A stretch of DNA of 64,000 bases. Source: Carnegiea gigantea. Its lineage: Eukaryota > Streptophyta > Magnoliopsida > Caryophyllales > Cactaceae. Below the pieces are notes generated by a model. It was not told the DNA's origin and made no database searches. It was given only the letters and a program-made list of their open reading frames with translations. This document shows positions 11,511-23,450 of the stretch, piece after piece (the stretch's first letter is position 1; every line of letters starts with the position of its first letter). Made by a program: the position numbers and the translations under genes. The stretch lies in contig JAKOGI010000126.1 in the NCBI GenBank assembly GCA_029747015.1, positions 470,501 to 534,500 on the forward strand, read 5' to 3'.

Positions 11511-12446
11511 TTCGAAAAAGAGGGATGCCTCATTGTAAGCCAACTGAAGAATTCGTATTGAAAATGATATTACATCAACAAATTGCTAATGAATCTTTTG
11601 CAAAATCATGGAGGGTCAGACAAAAGTGTTGCCTTGGTGGGGTCAAAAGGTCACTTTCTTCCGAAACAACATTAGGCATTCAGAGTACTAGCTCTTTGAT
11701 CTGCTTGAAGGATGACATAAGAACATAACGTCACAGCTCGTGCTTCAACAATATTCCCACAGTATCAGTTCAATGAATTGGATTATCCTAGGAGCAACAA
11801 TGGTAAAAAGACTTGCCTTCTAAACTTTCTGTCTCGAGACAGTTACATAATTGACCCCATTGCAGTTCAGAATTCGGTAGAACTACATGCATGCCAAACT
11901 CGATCCAATAGCATCTAGACCGTGGCCAATATACAAGCCTTTCCTTATCGAAAAAAACAATGATATCAAACATGGAGAGTCACCATGGTTCATATTGTTG
12001 TATGATAATTGATTTGGTAACTAAATCAGAAGCCTAAATTGCAATAGCCAAATGATAAATGTCTTGCTATAGGACACTTTTTTAATAGATTTAGCAAACC
12101 AGTGAAAAACAAGCAAGTGGTTCGCTGAATTACTAGAAATGAATAGTTTCTTTTGATCATTCCAATTTATATTCTTTGTATCAATAAACCATAAACTGTT
12201 ACCTTATTATAGTTATTTTTTCAACTATAGTTCTAGTTATCACCTCGAGGTGTGCCAGCTCAGGCAGTAGTGCGACGAATGAGATGCTTAAGAGTCCCAG
12301 TAGCAAGTGAAAGCATACATCAACAAATCCTATGGGCAAATCATTCAACAAATCAAGCCTATAGACAAATCTATGTTATTCTTATTCTTCATTTCACATC
12401 AAATGCCTATGTCAAGTACTAAATGATGCCATGGATTTGGACACTT
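11511..12446. other. Gene-free stretch
   Basis: Only short, unsupported open frames. Nothing recognised up to the Copia-1 target site. Confidence 0.5.
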
Positions 12447-12451
12447 GGGCC

Positions 12452-12982
12452 TGTTGGGTTTATGGCCCAAATTTCTTTTACCGGCTACTTGGAATCTAAG
12501 ATCATATTGTGTGTTTGAGATCTTCTATATTATGGAAATTATATTATTTTCATATTTTAGGTTGAAGATTTTTTTCTTTTTTGGAAAGATGAGGTTTGGT
12601 GATCAAGATACCGTGGTGGCTAGGGTTTTCTCATCCTAGCCTTCCTGCCCCTATATAAAGGGGACATACCTAGGATCTAAAATTACTCCAGTACTCATAC
12701 ATACATTGAGAGGTAGAAGTACTTTGTGAGAGATTACAATAGAGAGGTTGTAATTCTGCTCTTAGATCAAATCACTGTGGTGATTCGTGATCGTGTTGTA
12801 TTCTTCCTGCTCATAGTGAATTGTTTTGGTGCTGTCGTCGTCTGTGGTTTTTCCCGTATTGGGTTTTCCATGTTAAATCTCTTGTCTTCTTATTTCTGTT
12901 TTCTCTTATTCACTTGAATTCTGAATCTCTAACTCATCCTATCGCTTCCGCTATTATTGTTGCTCTAATATTATTTCTAACA
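12452..12982 (+). repeat. Copia-1 5' LTR
   Basis: 531 bp, TGTTGGG to CTAACA. TATA box CTATATAAAG at 12651-12660. The Copia-LTR signature GTGGTTTTTCCCGTATTGGG is present near the 3' end. Confidence 0.97.
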
Positions 12983-12984
12983 AG

Positions 12985-12996
12985 TGGTATCAGAGC
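12985..12996 (+). promoter_or_regulatory. Copia-1 primer binding site
   Basis: TGGTATCAGAGC, complementary to the 3' end of initiator tRNA-Met, two bases after the 5' LTR. This is where minus-strand DNA synthesis would start. Confidence 0.97.
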
Positions 12997-13008
12997 TTTG
13001 GTTATAGG

Positions 13009-13776
13009 ATGTCTTCTATCATGAAGGTAGATATTCAGAAATTCGATGGGGAGATTAGTTTTAATCTCTGGAAGGTGCAGATGAGAGCAGTTCTCATTCA
13101 GCATGGGTTATAGAAGGTTCTGAAGGGACCTCATGTGAAACTTGAGAAGATGACAGAAGAACAGTGGGCTGAATATGTGAAGAAGAGACGTGGGTCATTG
13201 ACGGAGGACGAATGGGAGGAACTGAAGCTGAAAGCGGTTTCAGCCATACAGTTGTGCTTGGCGCCACATGTCTTACGAGAGGTGCTTGATAAGACAACTG
13301 CGGTGGATCTCTGGACTCGGCTAGAAGAACTCTACATGACGAAGAGTCTAGCTAACAAGATCCGGTTGAAGGAAATGTTGTACACCTTTCGTATGTACTC
13401 CTGTCCAAAAACACCTGAATGAATTTAATTCTATTCTAGTAGATTTGGAGAGTTTGGATGTTAAAATTGAGGATGAGGATAAGGCCATTCTACTTGTTGT
13501 TTCTCTACCCCCTTCCTATAAACACTTTAAGGAAATCATGTTATATAGTAACTCGGATACTATATCGTTTGAGGATGTCAAGTCTAACCTGCTGTCTAAA
13601 GAAAAATTTGACCAAGACATCCATGCTGATCCGGCTGAGGGATTAGTTGTCAGGGGTAGAACCACTGAGAAAGGGGGGACGGTAATAAAAAAAAAGAACC
13701 GTTCTAAGTCAAGGAATCCTCACTCTAACAAACCTGCCACTACTGCAACAAATTGGGTCATATCAAGGCTAACTGC
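13009..13776 (+). pseudogene. Copia-1 gag (capsid/nucleocapsid), broken
   Basis: Gag of a Tnt1-94-like element: the start MSSIMKVDIQKFDG is followed by the UBN2-type gag domain and a CCHC zinc knuckle (C-H-Y-C-N-K-L-G-H-I-K-A-N-C) at 13735-13776 for RNA packaging. The ATG at 13009 is chosen because it opens the conserved KFDG motif just after the primer site. Breaks: TAG at 13111-13113, a frame change just before 13420, then a return to the first frame around the A-run at 13687-13695. Gag and pol originally formed one frame, since the knuckle and protease share it. Confidence 0.9.
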
Positions 13777-16700
13777 TGGAAATTAAAGAAAAAGAATGGG
13801 AAGGAGGAAAAGGAGAAAACTGCTACAGCTGATTGTGTAGTAGAGTCAGAGTCTGATGGTGATGTGTTACTTACTACTTCTTTGGCTACCACCTCCGAAA
13901 GGGGAGTGGATGTTGATTGGGTTTTAGATTCTAGTTGTACGTTTCACATGTACCCTCATAAGGACTGGTTTGTCACCTATGAGGCAGTTGATACTGGAGT
14001 GGTACTTATGGGTAACAAAGCTAAATGCAAAGTTGCAGGAATATGTACTGTTCAGATAAAAACCCATGATGGGACAATTAGAACATTGTCTAAAGTGCGC
14101 CACATACCTGACATGACTCGTTGTTTAATATCCTTGGGTACTCTTGAGACTAATGGTTGCAGAATTTCGATGGAAAATGGTGTTCTAAAGGTAACTAAGG
14201 GAGCCATGGTGATAATGAAGGGATTGAGGCAAGGCAATCTCTACATTCTACAAGGAACTACAGTTACAGGTGTAGCTGCAGTTGGTACAGTAGATGACAC
14301 AAAGTTATGGCACATGAGGTTGGGCCATATGAGTGAGAAAGGGATGACCATTCTGGGTAAGAAAGGTTGTCTTGGTAACGCCAGTACGGGTAAGCTCGAT
14401 TTTTGTGATCACTGCATTTTTGGGAAACAAAAGAGGGTGAGTTTCTCAAAAGCAACACACCGTACTCAGGGGATCCTCGACTATATTCATTCTGATCTGT
14501 GGGGTCCTTCAAAGGTTCCTTCTTGTGGAGGTAAGCGTTACATGTTAACTTTTGTTGACGATTTCTCACGCAAGATTTGGGTTTACTTCTTGAGACAGAA
14601 AAATGAGACATTCTCCATGTTCAAGAAGTTCAAGGCTCTGGTTGAAAACCAGACCGGGAGAAAGATCAAGAAACTTAGGACTGACAATAGTTTTGAGTTC
14701 GTTGAGTCAGAGTTTGAAGAGTTCTACACGAAAAATGGCATAGCTAGGCACAAGACGTTGGTTGGCAAACCACAGCAAAATAGGGTTGCAGAACGAATCA
14801 ACAGAACTCTACTGGAGAAAGCTAGATGTATGCTTTCACATGCCGGGATTTGGGATCGCAAGGCCTTTTGGGCAGAGGCTATTTCTACAGCCTGCTACCT
14901 GGTGAATCGTTCACCACACACCTCCATTGACTTCAAAATCCCAGAAGAAGTATGGTCAGGTAATCCTGTTGATTATTCTAATTTAAGAATATTTGAATGT
15001 CCTGTGTTTGCCTATGTGAATAATGGAAAATTAACACCTAGGGTTGTCAAATGCATGTTCCTTGGATATGCATCTGAGTCTAAGGGATACCGCATGTGGT
15101 GTCCTGAGTCTAAGAAAGTAATTCAGAGCAGGGATGTTACTTTCAATGAGACTGCTATGTTATTCTCTGGGAAGAATTCTGTTGTTCCTTCTACCGATGC
15201 AGGTAATCAGGAAGATGCCAGTGTGGAGGTAGAAATGGAGACCGTTACAGCTCAAGGTGGAGCTGCTAATCATCCCAACAGGGAAGACTAGGTTACTGAA
15301 CCTGGAACCATCAGTCCCAATCAACCTCAGGAGGAGGTTGCCCATACTATAGCTCATGATCGTCCTCAAAGGGAGATCAGGAGACCTGCCTATTACAAAC
15401 GCACTTTTGGTTGCAAAGTAAGTGCCTGAAGGTGCTGAACCTTCAAATTATACTGAAGCAATCACTTGCCCAAGTTCACCTAACTGGATCCTAGCTATGC
15501 AAGAAGAGATGGAGAGTCTGCAAAAGAACCGAACCTGGAAACTCTGTGAACTACCTATAGGCCGAAGAGCCTTAACTGCCAAGTGGATATGCAAGAAAAA
15601 AGAAGGAATTCCTAGAGTTGAAGATGCAAGATGGAAGGCACGGTTGGTTATTCATGGTTGCAACCAAAGGGAAGGTATTGACTACAATGAGGTTTTCTCC
15701 CCTGTTGTTAGACATACCTCTATTTGAGTGCTTCTTGCATTTGTCACGTTACTTGACTTGGAGTTGGAGCAGCTTGATGTGAAAACAGCATTCCTACATC
15801 GAGAGCTGGAAGAAGAAATTTACATGAGACAACCTGAAGGGTTTGCTATTTCTGGGAAGGAACAACTGGTGTGTAAATTGCAAAAGTCCTTGTATGGACT
15901 CAAGCAAGCTCCAAGGCAGTGGTATAAACGTTTTGACACGTTTATGACCGATAAAGGGTATACACGAAGTAGATATGACAATTGTGTGTACTTTAGACAG
16001 TATTCTGATGGTACATTTATTTATCTATTGCTGTATGTCGATGATATGTTGATTGCTTCTAAGGACAAGACCTTAATTGGCATGTTAAAATCTTAACTCA
16101 GTAAGGAGTTTGAGATGAAAGACTTGGGTGCAGCAAAGAAAATACTGGGCATGGAGATCCACAAGGATCAGAAAGCAGGTAAACTGTATTTGTCTCAAGA
16201 AAGATACCTTGAGAAAGTACTAAGTAAATTCAACATGGACAACTGCAAGGCAGTTTCCACTCCACTTGCTGCACACTTCAGATTGTCTGCGGGATGCTGC
16301 CCGCAAACAGAGGAAGACATCAGAAGAATGTCCAATGTACCTTATTCTAGTGCTGTTGGTAGTTTAATGTATGCTATGGTTTGCACTAGACCAGACTTAT
16401 CACATGCTGTAAGTGTGGTAAGCAGATATATGCATAATCCTGGGAAGGATCACTGGGAAGCTGTGAAATGGATCCTTCGATATGTGAAGGATACTATAGG
16501 GAAGAGGTTGGTGTTTAATAAAAACAAAGCTGTTACATCCGATGTTGTAGGCTTTGTTGATGCTGATTATGCTGGTGATTTGGATAGGAGGAGGTCCATA
16601 TCTGGGTATATTTTCATCATGTGCGCAAGTGCTATCTTCTGGAAAGCATCATTGCAGTCTATTGCAGCCTTGTCTACTACAGAAGCTGAGTACATTGCTG

Positions 16701-17008
16701 CCACTGAAGGGGTGAAGGAAGCTACCTGGCTAAGGGGCCTTGTGATTGAGCTCGGAGTCCCACAAGCTCCGACTGTGGTGTTTTCTGATAGTCAGAGTGC
16801 CATCCACCTGACTAAGAATGATGCCTACCACTCGAAGACCAAGCATATTAGTGTGAAATACCACTACATTAGAGACACAGTTACTGCAGGTGAAATAACA
16901 GTGAAGAAGGTTCACACGTCAGAAAATCCTGCAGACATGTTAACCAAGCCTCTACCATTGGCTAAGTTCGAGCATTGCTTGGACTTAGTGGGCATTCACA
17001 GCCACTAA
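13777..17008 (+). pseudogene. Copia-1 pol (PR-IN-RT-RNase H), broken
   Basis: Domains in order. Aspartic protease around 13915, where the active triad reads DSS instead of the usual DSG. Integrase zinc region HHCC (LWHMRLGHM...CDHC, about 14308-14415) and DDE core with D at DDFSRK and RTDN, and E at RVAERINR (about 14785). RT from about 15480 with YVDD at 16034-16045. RNase H to a natural stop at 17006-17008, including the TKHI and ADMLTKPLP motifs. Breaks: TAG 15289, frame shift near 15415, TGA 15725, TAA 16094. Apart from these the domains are well preserved, which agrees with the low LTR divergence. Confidence 0.93.
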
Positions 17009-17105
17009 GTGCCCTTCGGGGCATTGCCCCTTGGGGGGCGTCACTCTTCGGGGTGCGATGACGGTGATCGAGAGATAGTGTTGGATTTTTGTCCAAGGTG
17101 GAGAT

Positions 17106-17636
17106 TGTTGGGTTTATAACCCAAATCCCTTTTACCGGCTACTTAGAATCTAAGATTATATTGTGTGTTTAAGATCTTCTATATTATGGAAATTATATTA
17201 TTTTCATATTTTGGGTTGAAGATTTTTTTTTTTTTTGGGGAAAGATGAGATTTGGTGATCAAGATACCGTGGTGGCTAGGGTTTCCTCATCCTATCCTTC
17301 CTGCCCTATATAAAGGGGACATACCTAGGATCTAAAATCACTCCAGTACTCATGCATACATTGAGAGGTAGAAGTACTTTGTGAGAGATTACAATAGAGA
17401 GGTTGTAATTCTGCTCTTAGATTAAATCACTGTGGTGATTGTGATCGTGTTGTATTCTTCCTGCTCATAGTGAATTGTTCTGGTGCTGTCGCCGTCCATG
17501 GTTTTTCCCGCATTGGGTTTTTCACGTTAAATCTCTTGTCTTCTTATTTCTGTTTTCTGTTATTCACTTGAATTCTGAATCTCTAACTCATCCTATCGCT
17601 TCCGCTATTATTGTTGCTCTAATATTATTCCTAACA
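17106..17636 (+). repeat. Copia-1 3' LTR
   Basis: 531 bp, TGTTGGG to CTAACA, preceded by the purine tract AAGGTGGAGA and followed by TSD GGGCC. Carries a T14G4 tract at 17223-17240 where the 5' LTR has a T/C-interrupted run. Confidence 0.97.
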
Positions 17637-17641
17637 GGGCC

Positions 17642-19450
17642 AAACTAAAACATACAAAATTTTACTTCATATAAAAAATGTCACTGCATTATCTATCATA
17701 TTACAGTTAGCAAGCTTAACAAAACTTCAAAATAAGGATGATAGAATCTGATTTTAGATTTTTAGTCCAATCTTCTTAAAATGAAGCAGAATTTAAGCAG
17801 TATAATGCTAAGCATATTAATATGAATTATGAAGCATCAATATAGGTTAGCATACCACATCTCTCTGCACATCTGTAAAAATAGCAAGTTATCAGTCAAC
17901 AAAGGTGCTATCTTCAATATGCCATCTCTCCTCGTAGTTCTCATTGAACAAAGGATTGACATGGACCAAGGAACACGATAAGGTGAGAAAAAATGTGATG
18001 CATTTATATGCATGCCAAATAGTTTTTATTTCAACAAAAATTACCTAACTATAGTTCATTTTTTACAAATAATAAGGAGGGAATTGACTACAAAAATAGA
18101 CAGAACAATTAACAGTAGTTATGTCAAACCCATTCAACTGCAATTATGGATACGCTCACGTGTGCAAAGGCTAGGTCCACACATACAATCAGATGCCTTC
18201 CTTGATGTTTAGTCTAGCAAGCGTAAATGCGAGTATGTATTACATATAAGACACCCAAAAAACGAAGGGCTAAACCAAAAGTCAGGACGAGGATCTACAT
18301 CTAGGGCTGTGGCGACAACATAGCTATTTCTAACATAAGAACAACTTGGTGAAAAGATTACGACGTAGCTATCTCTAACAAAGAAGAACTTGGTGAACAG
18401 ATGGGATAAGAGTTAAGAGATCATATTATTCAAAACTACCATCTTGCTATCGACACATAAAAGAGAGAAGTGAGAGGATAGACATGTGAAGCATAACAAT
18501 ATGAAGCATCAAAGTTGGTCAGCATTCCATATTGCCCTGCATGTCTATATGAAGCGTATCACCTAAATTAGAAACTGTCTGAGAAGTAAAACATGCATAA
18601 TAATATCATGGCTAACTGGCAAATCATATAAGCTAGCAACGAAGAAACATAGGCTTGTACCTCACATTTTTTACCCCCCAGTTGTCAAGGATCCCACTAT
18701 ATGCTTTTACTGGCCACTTTTGATAGAACACTCATATTCTCTAGGGAAGAGACATATATAAAGTACATCATCGTACTAGAAACTACCCAAAAAAGGAATA
18801 AGGTGAACAATAGAGCATTTTTATAGTCATTTCCTGCATAGTTCCTGGATATTCTTAATTGCTAGCCATAATAGACTCAATCGATTGTAAGCTGCTTTAT
18901 CGTACCAGAGGATCACATAAAGTGAGTTCAAGCATGTGCATACTTGTAACTAGCAAAAATGGAGATATGAATAACAAATGAAGTCCATATCACACATCAA
19001 TTAATTTTGAATAAAATAAGCACGAGATGTTACACAAAGGATTTCTGTCCAATCCTCTTAGAAGTGGAGCTCTAGGAGTATAAGTGTATAACCCAAAACC
19101 ATAGAACAGGAACACCTGAAATGGGGAAAAAAAAAAAAAATTGATACATATAAGATAATAGGCACGTTCTGATGATTTCAATCAATCTTACCAGAGGGAA
19201 GCAAACCTCTAGAGATGTCAAAGTCAGTCCACGTAATACATCTCCATGCATATATTTTTTTATTTATATTTAAAAAAGTTAGCAGAGACTTGAATGAGAT
19301 AAACCAAACAACATTTGGTTTTTTTTTTTTTGGGGGGGGGAGCAAAAACTCTTCTCTACTTCTGGCATTTCTTTTTCTTTTTTTCTTTATTTTGTAGGGT
19401 TTTGTTGTTTTTCTGTATAAACAGAGGATGGGTGAAGTCCAAAAATAACT
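17642..19450. other. Gene-free stretch with internal diverged duplication
   Basis: No coding frame is supported. About 60 bp at 17835-17900 (GAAGCATCAA...AGCAT-CCA) recurs at 18500-18560. A T13G9 tract lies at 19319-19340. The sequence continues into the tandem duplication that starts at 19451. Confidence 0.45.
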
Positions 19451-20305
19451 TCCAATCTAAAAAGAAGAATTCTCTATACATCATGAAGGGGCTTCAAAAT
19501 AGTGATTATATCCCACCCCACTTGAAAAACATACACACAAGAGGAAGGGCGGCGGACAGCGGCCGGGGTGTTCAAAGTTGAGTTATTAAACAAAAGAGAT
19601 AGTCCCAATTGTCATGTCATTCTATGATTATACTAGCACTAGCATTACAGATGAAGCATGCATCCAAAAGGGCTAAGCTTGTCGCTCCAGATTCCTTTAT
19701 GCGTAGTCATCCAGGGACTAAATTTACAAGACAAAAGATATTATCAAACAATAAGTAGGCTTGTTAAACTACTGTAAAATATCTGTATAAAGTGGTCTAT
19801 ATACTATTACTCAATGCATATTTAGATAGTATCTAACTTTAGCCCCAACTTATTTTAACTCTTTACAAGGATATACTCCACTTGAGTCAACAATGATGTT
19901 CATATGAGATAATTCATTATCCTTGGCAATTTTTCAGAAACCAAACCAAAAAGAAATAGTCTGTCTTACCTGATCATATTGAACTTGTCAAGAATCAATA
20001 TCATGCCCATAGGTTGTGCAGGTGCACACATCAGAATCAACACGATGACAATGAAAGGACAGTTAGAGCATTGTAAGAATATGACCAATATGGAAACTAA
20101 AGTCAGCAAACTATATGACTATAGCCAGAAGCCAGTAAGAACAAATTATCGATATCCAACCCTTGAATTCCTACGTAACCCAGATATTGAAATTGACAAA
20201 TGACGACCCAAAAAAAAGGAAAATAATCATCACCTAAATGCATTGGAAACTACCTCATTGTTGAGTTGTAGACTTCTTTTATTGTGATCCTCCTTTATCA
20301 TAAAT

Positions 20306-20779
20306 TGTTTAAAAAAAAATTTATATCAAACGGACTTTCAACAAAGAATCATGCATATAAGCTTAAATAAGATCCCAATCCAAAGCCAATTTGCAATAGT
20401 TAGAGCAACTCACAAGCTTATATATATGTTCAGACCCTTTAATTTTATCAATGTGGGACAACACCCACTTTCATATAACAAGACCCAACACGTGCACATA
20501 ATTTTTAATCAAACGGGAACGGGTGCAAATTAAGATCAAGCAATCTTGCTCTGATACCATGTTGAATTTTTTTTATATATCAAATGGGCTTTCAACAAAG
20601 AGTAATGCATATCAACTGAAATGAGGCTCCAACCCAGAACCAATTGACAATGATTGGAGTAACTCACAAGCTAATATACATGCTCAAACCCTTCAATTTT
20701 ATCAATGTAGGACAATATCCCCTTTCTTATTCTTTGTATTTTATCATTGTGGGATAATACCCACTTTCATATAACAACA
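20306..20779 (-). mobile_element. TRIM element (minus strand)
   Basis: A 474-bp miniature LTR element. Two LTR-like copies (20306-20480 and 20560-20779) flank a short interior that ends with GCTCTGATACCA at 20548-20559, the reverse complement of the initiator tRNA-Met primer site, directly against the right LTR. Flanking TAAAT (20301-20305 and 20780-20784) is a 5-bp TSD. Tandem unit 2 (near 27550) has the empty site. The right LTR carries an internal duplication of about 42 bp. No coding capacity. Confidence 0.8.
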
Positions 20780-20809
20780 TAAATCATACGAGAACCAAGG
20801 AAAGGAATC

Positions 20810-20840
20810 TTTTTTTGGGGGGGGGGGGGGGGGGGGGGGG
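20810..20840 (+). repeat. T7G24 homopolymer tract
   Basis: Seven T followed by 24 consecutive G. This is a strong quadruplex candidate and also a likely site of assembly or base-call length error. Confidence 0.9.
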
Positions 20841-21399
20841 TGAAAGAACTTAGACTGAGGCATAAAGCAAAGTCACCTAAAATTGGAGTTCTTATTTCCA
20901 TAATTCCACCTTTCCCTCAATCATCATCATTCCTTCCTTCTCCTTCAGCACCTATTGTTCCAATTGTTCAACATTTTTTGCAACCTAAAAAGAGGAATTC
21001 TCCGTACATCATCAAGGGGCTTCAAACACTCATTATGTCCCACCCCACTGCAAACAAACACACACAGACCCGGGGGGGGGGGAGAAGCAGTTTCAAAGTT
21101 GATTCATTGAACAAAAGAGATATATTCCCAATTGTTACCATGTCATTCTATGATTATACAAGCACCAGCATTACAGATGAAGAATGCATGCCGCACTAGG
21201 CTTTGTTATCTAGGGACACAAAATTATAAGAAAAAAGATATTTTCAAATACTAGTAGTAGGCTTATTAAACTACCTGTCCAATGAAATATCTGTATAAAC
21301 AGATCTATACATTATATTATCCAATGATAATGACTTAGATAGTATCTAAATATAGCCTCAACTTATTTTGACTCTTTAAAAAGATCAACATGTCCCAAT

Positions 21400-21571
21400 A
21401 AAGGATTCAAAATGCGATTTCGATCACGATTGCGGTTTCGGTTGCAATATGGGAAAATTGCTCTAATGCGAGAATCGCGTTTTCTGTCACGGTAAAAACG
21501 CGATTCGATCATCTCAAAAACCGTTCCGATGTAGTCATTTCGCCATAGATCAGCCACATTTAGAATCAATG
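21400..21571. mobile_element. hAT MITE, GGATTCAAAA family, copy 1
   Basis: 172 bp with inverted ends AAAGGATTCAAAA and TTTAGAATCAATG, flanked by GTCCCAAT (21392-21399) and GTCCTAAT (21572-21579), an 8-bp TSD with 7 of 8 bases matching. The interior is rich in CG (CGATTTCGATCACG) against an AT-rich background. Tandem unit 1 lacks it. Confidence 0.85.
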
Positions 21572-21931
21572 GTCCTAATTAAACCAACATGATACTCATA
21601 TAAGATAAAATTAGTATCCTTGGCAATTTTTCAGAAACCCAACCACATATAATAAAAGCTATCTTACCTGCACATATTGCGCATGTCAAGAGTCATTATC
21701 ATGTCCATCAGTTATGCAGGTGCATATGTCAAAATCAACACGACAACAATGAAAGAATAGATAGAGAGCTGAAAGAATATAATGAACATAGATTTTGTAA
21801 GTTAAAGCCTGCAAACTCTTACAATTGCAGCCACAAGCCATTCAAAACAAATTATCAATATACAACCCTTAATTTCTTATTTAATATGGAAAATTAAATT
21901 CATAAATAATGAAAAAAGAAAAGAAAGGATT

Positions 21932-22659
21932 TGTTGGGTTCTCTCCATAATTAGGAGGACCCACATGTACATAATTAAAAAAAAAGAAAAAAAAAGAGGA
22001 AGTAGCTTGTATTGTCGCAGTAGCTGAAAGAAAAAGTGGAGTAGCCAAGGTAGAAAATACGAAGGAAAGCATTTAATGCCATGACGAAGCATATGCTGCA
22101 ATTTGCTGGCAAAGCTTTTCTGGACATCAAGAAAGTCAAAGGTGTCTATGCAAGAAGGATTATTTCTTACAAGCTAGTGGAAGACTTTCTTAGTGACTAG
22201 TGTAGGTATGGGTGGACTTGTGTAAATTTGCAAAATCTCCACATTTAATTTCAAGCTCCATTCTCCCCTTATAAAACGAAATGTATACGGGGAGTTCAGA
22301 GGCGGAACCAAATGTGAGCAAAAACACTTGAGAGTTGAGTGCAGACCACCAAAAACAGGTGAGGGAATTCTAACAAAATTAGGTGTGAGAGATTTTGTAT
22401 TCCATCCCGAGTGGGTGAGGTATTCAGTGTACCCTCTAATTTGTTAGAGGAGTCAATTTGTAATCCTAATATTACAAACGGTGGAAGTATTTTTTGGACT
22501 TACGATCTCGTGGTTTTTCCCTTCGTCTCAGAGGGCTTTCCATATAAAAAATTTGTGAGTCTCCATCTGGTATATTTCATAATTTTTATTGTTCACCTTA
22601 AATTATACAAAGAGGGAAAAGGATCCACTTCCGCTACATTGACCCGACTTTTTCCAACA
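21932..22659 (+). repeat. Copia-2 5' LTR
   Basis: 728 bp, TGTTGGG to CCAACA. Contains the GTGGTTTTTCCCTTC motif typical of Copia R/U5 sequence. Confidence 0.95.
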
Positions 22660-22708
22660 GTAGCATCAGAGCTCAAGTTGAGTAATCACATTCTTTTTGC
22701 AATTCAAG

Positions 22709-23450
22709 ATGGAGGCTGTTGTCGCTTACGAGGGTGACATGGTCAAACTTACAGTAGATAACTAGTCCTACTAGAAGTCCATGATGGAAGACCGCTTAAT
22801 TTGCAAAGACCTTGTTGAGCCCATTCAAAATGAAAATATGCCAACGGGTGAAAATGCAAATGGGTGGAATGTGCTAAATTGCAAAGCCGTAGCCACCATC
22901 CGAAAGTACATTGATTGGAGTTTGTTTGAGTATGCATCGACCTTTGACAATGCATACAAACTTTGGAAACCCCTTGAGTCCTTGATCCAAAAGAAGACTC
23001 CATGTAACAAAGCTCCTCTTGTGAGATGGTTGGTGAAGTTAGAATGCAAGGATGGTGAAAGTAGGATTGAGCTCTTGAATAATTTCAAGAGGCACATAAA
23101 TTAGTTGATGAAGGCTGATATGAAGCTTGATGATGAGATGCAGGTATTACTGCTTCTCAGCTCGTTTCCTGAGAGTTGGGACACATTAGTAGTTACTTTG
23201 AGTAACTCCGCTTCAGGAGTGAAACTGACAATAGAGACCGTCAGTGACAATCTTTTAAATGAACAAGCCAGAAGAAAAGAAAGAGGTATTTTGGTGCAAT
23301 CTGAAGCCAATGTCGCTGAGAACCGTGACAGAAATGAGAATCAGGGAAGAAACAATGGATGAGGAAAGTCGAGGAGGAGATCTAAATTTCGCTCCAAGCT
23401 AGTTTGCCACTATTGTGGCAAGCCAAGCCATAAGAAATCTGATTGTTGAA
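22709..23450 (+). pseudogene. Copia-2 gag, broken
   Basis: Capsid/nucleocapsid region. The ATG at 22709 opens MEAVVAYEGD and a stop follows soon after. A Tnt1-94-like gag body is readable at 22781-23101 (KLWKPLESL, LVKLECKDG), then TAG at 23102 and a continuing frame to 23360. The CCHC knuckle C-H-Y-C-G-K-P-S-H-K-K-S-D-C lies at about 23407-23448, followed by a TGA. Multiple stops make it non-functional. Confidence 0.88.

Larger units (their letters stand above)
12452..17636 (+). mobile_element. Copia-1: complete Copia LTR retrotransposon (Tork/Tnt1-94-like)
   Basis: A full-length 5185-bp element with two 531-bp LTRs that begin TG and end CA, an initiator tRNA-Met primer site, gag-PR-IN-RT-RNase H order (the Copia order), a polypurine tract at 17095-17104, and a perfect 5-bp TSD GGGCC (12447-12451 and 17637-17641). 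By eye the LTRs differ at about two dozen positions (about 5%), so insertion is fairly recent but not current. Coding is broken by several stops and frame shifts, so it is non-autonomous today. Confidence 0.97.
19451..20978 (+). repeat. Tandem duplication, unit 1
   Basis: Non-coding unit of about 1.05 kb (1528 bp with its TRIM insertion) directly followed by unit 2 (20979-21926, resuming 27460-27716 after Copia-2). Clear matches include AAGGGGCTTCAAA, CATTCTATGATTATAC and CTTGGCAATTTTTCAGAAAC. The end of each unit contains CAGCACCTATTGT. Confidence 0.85.
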
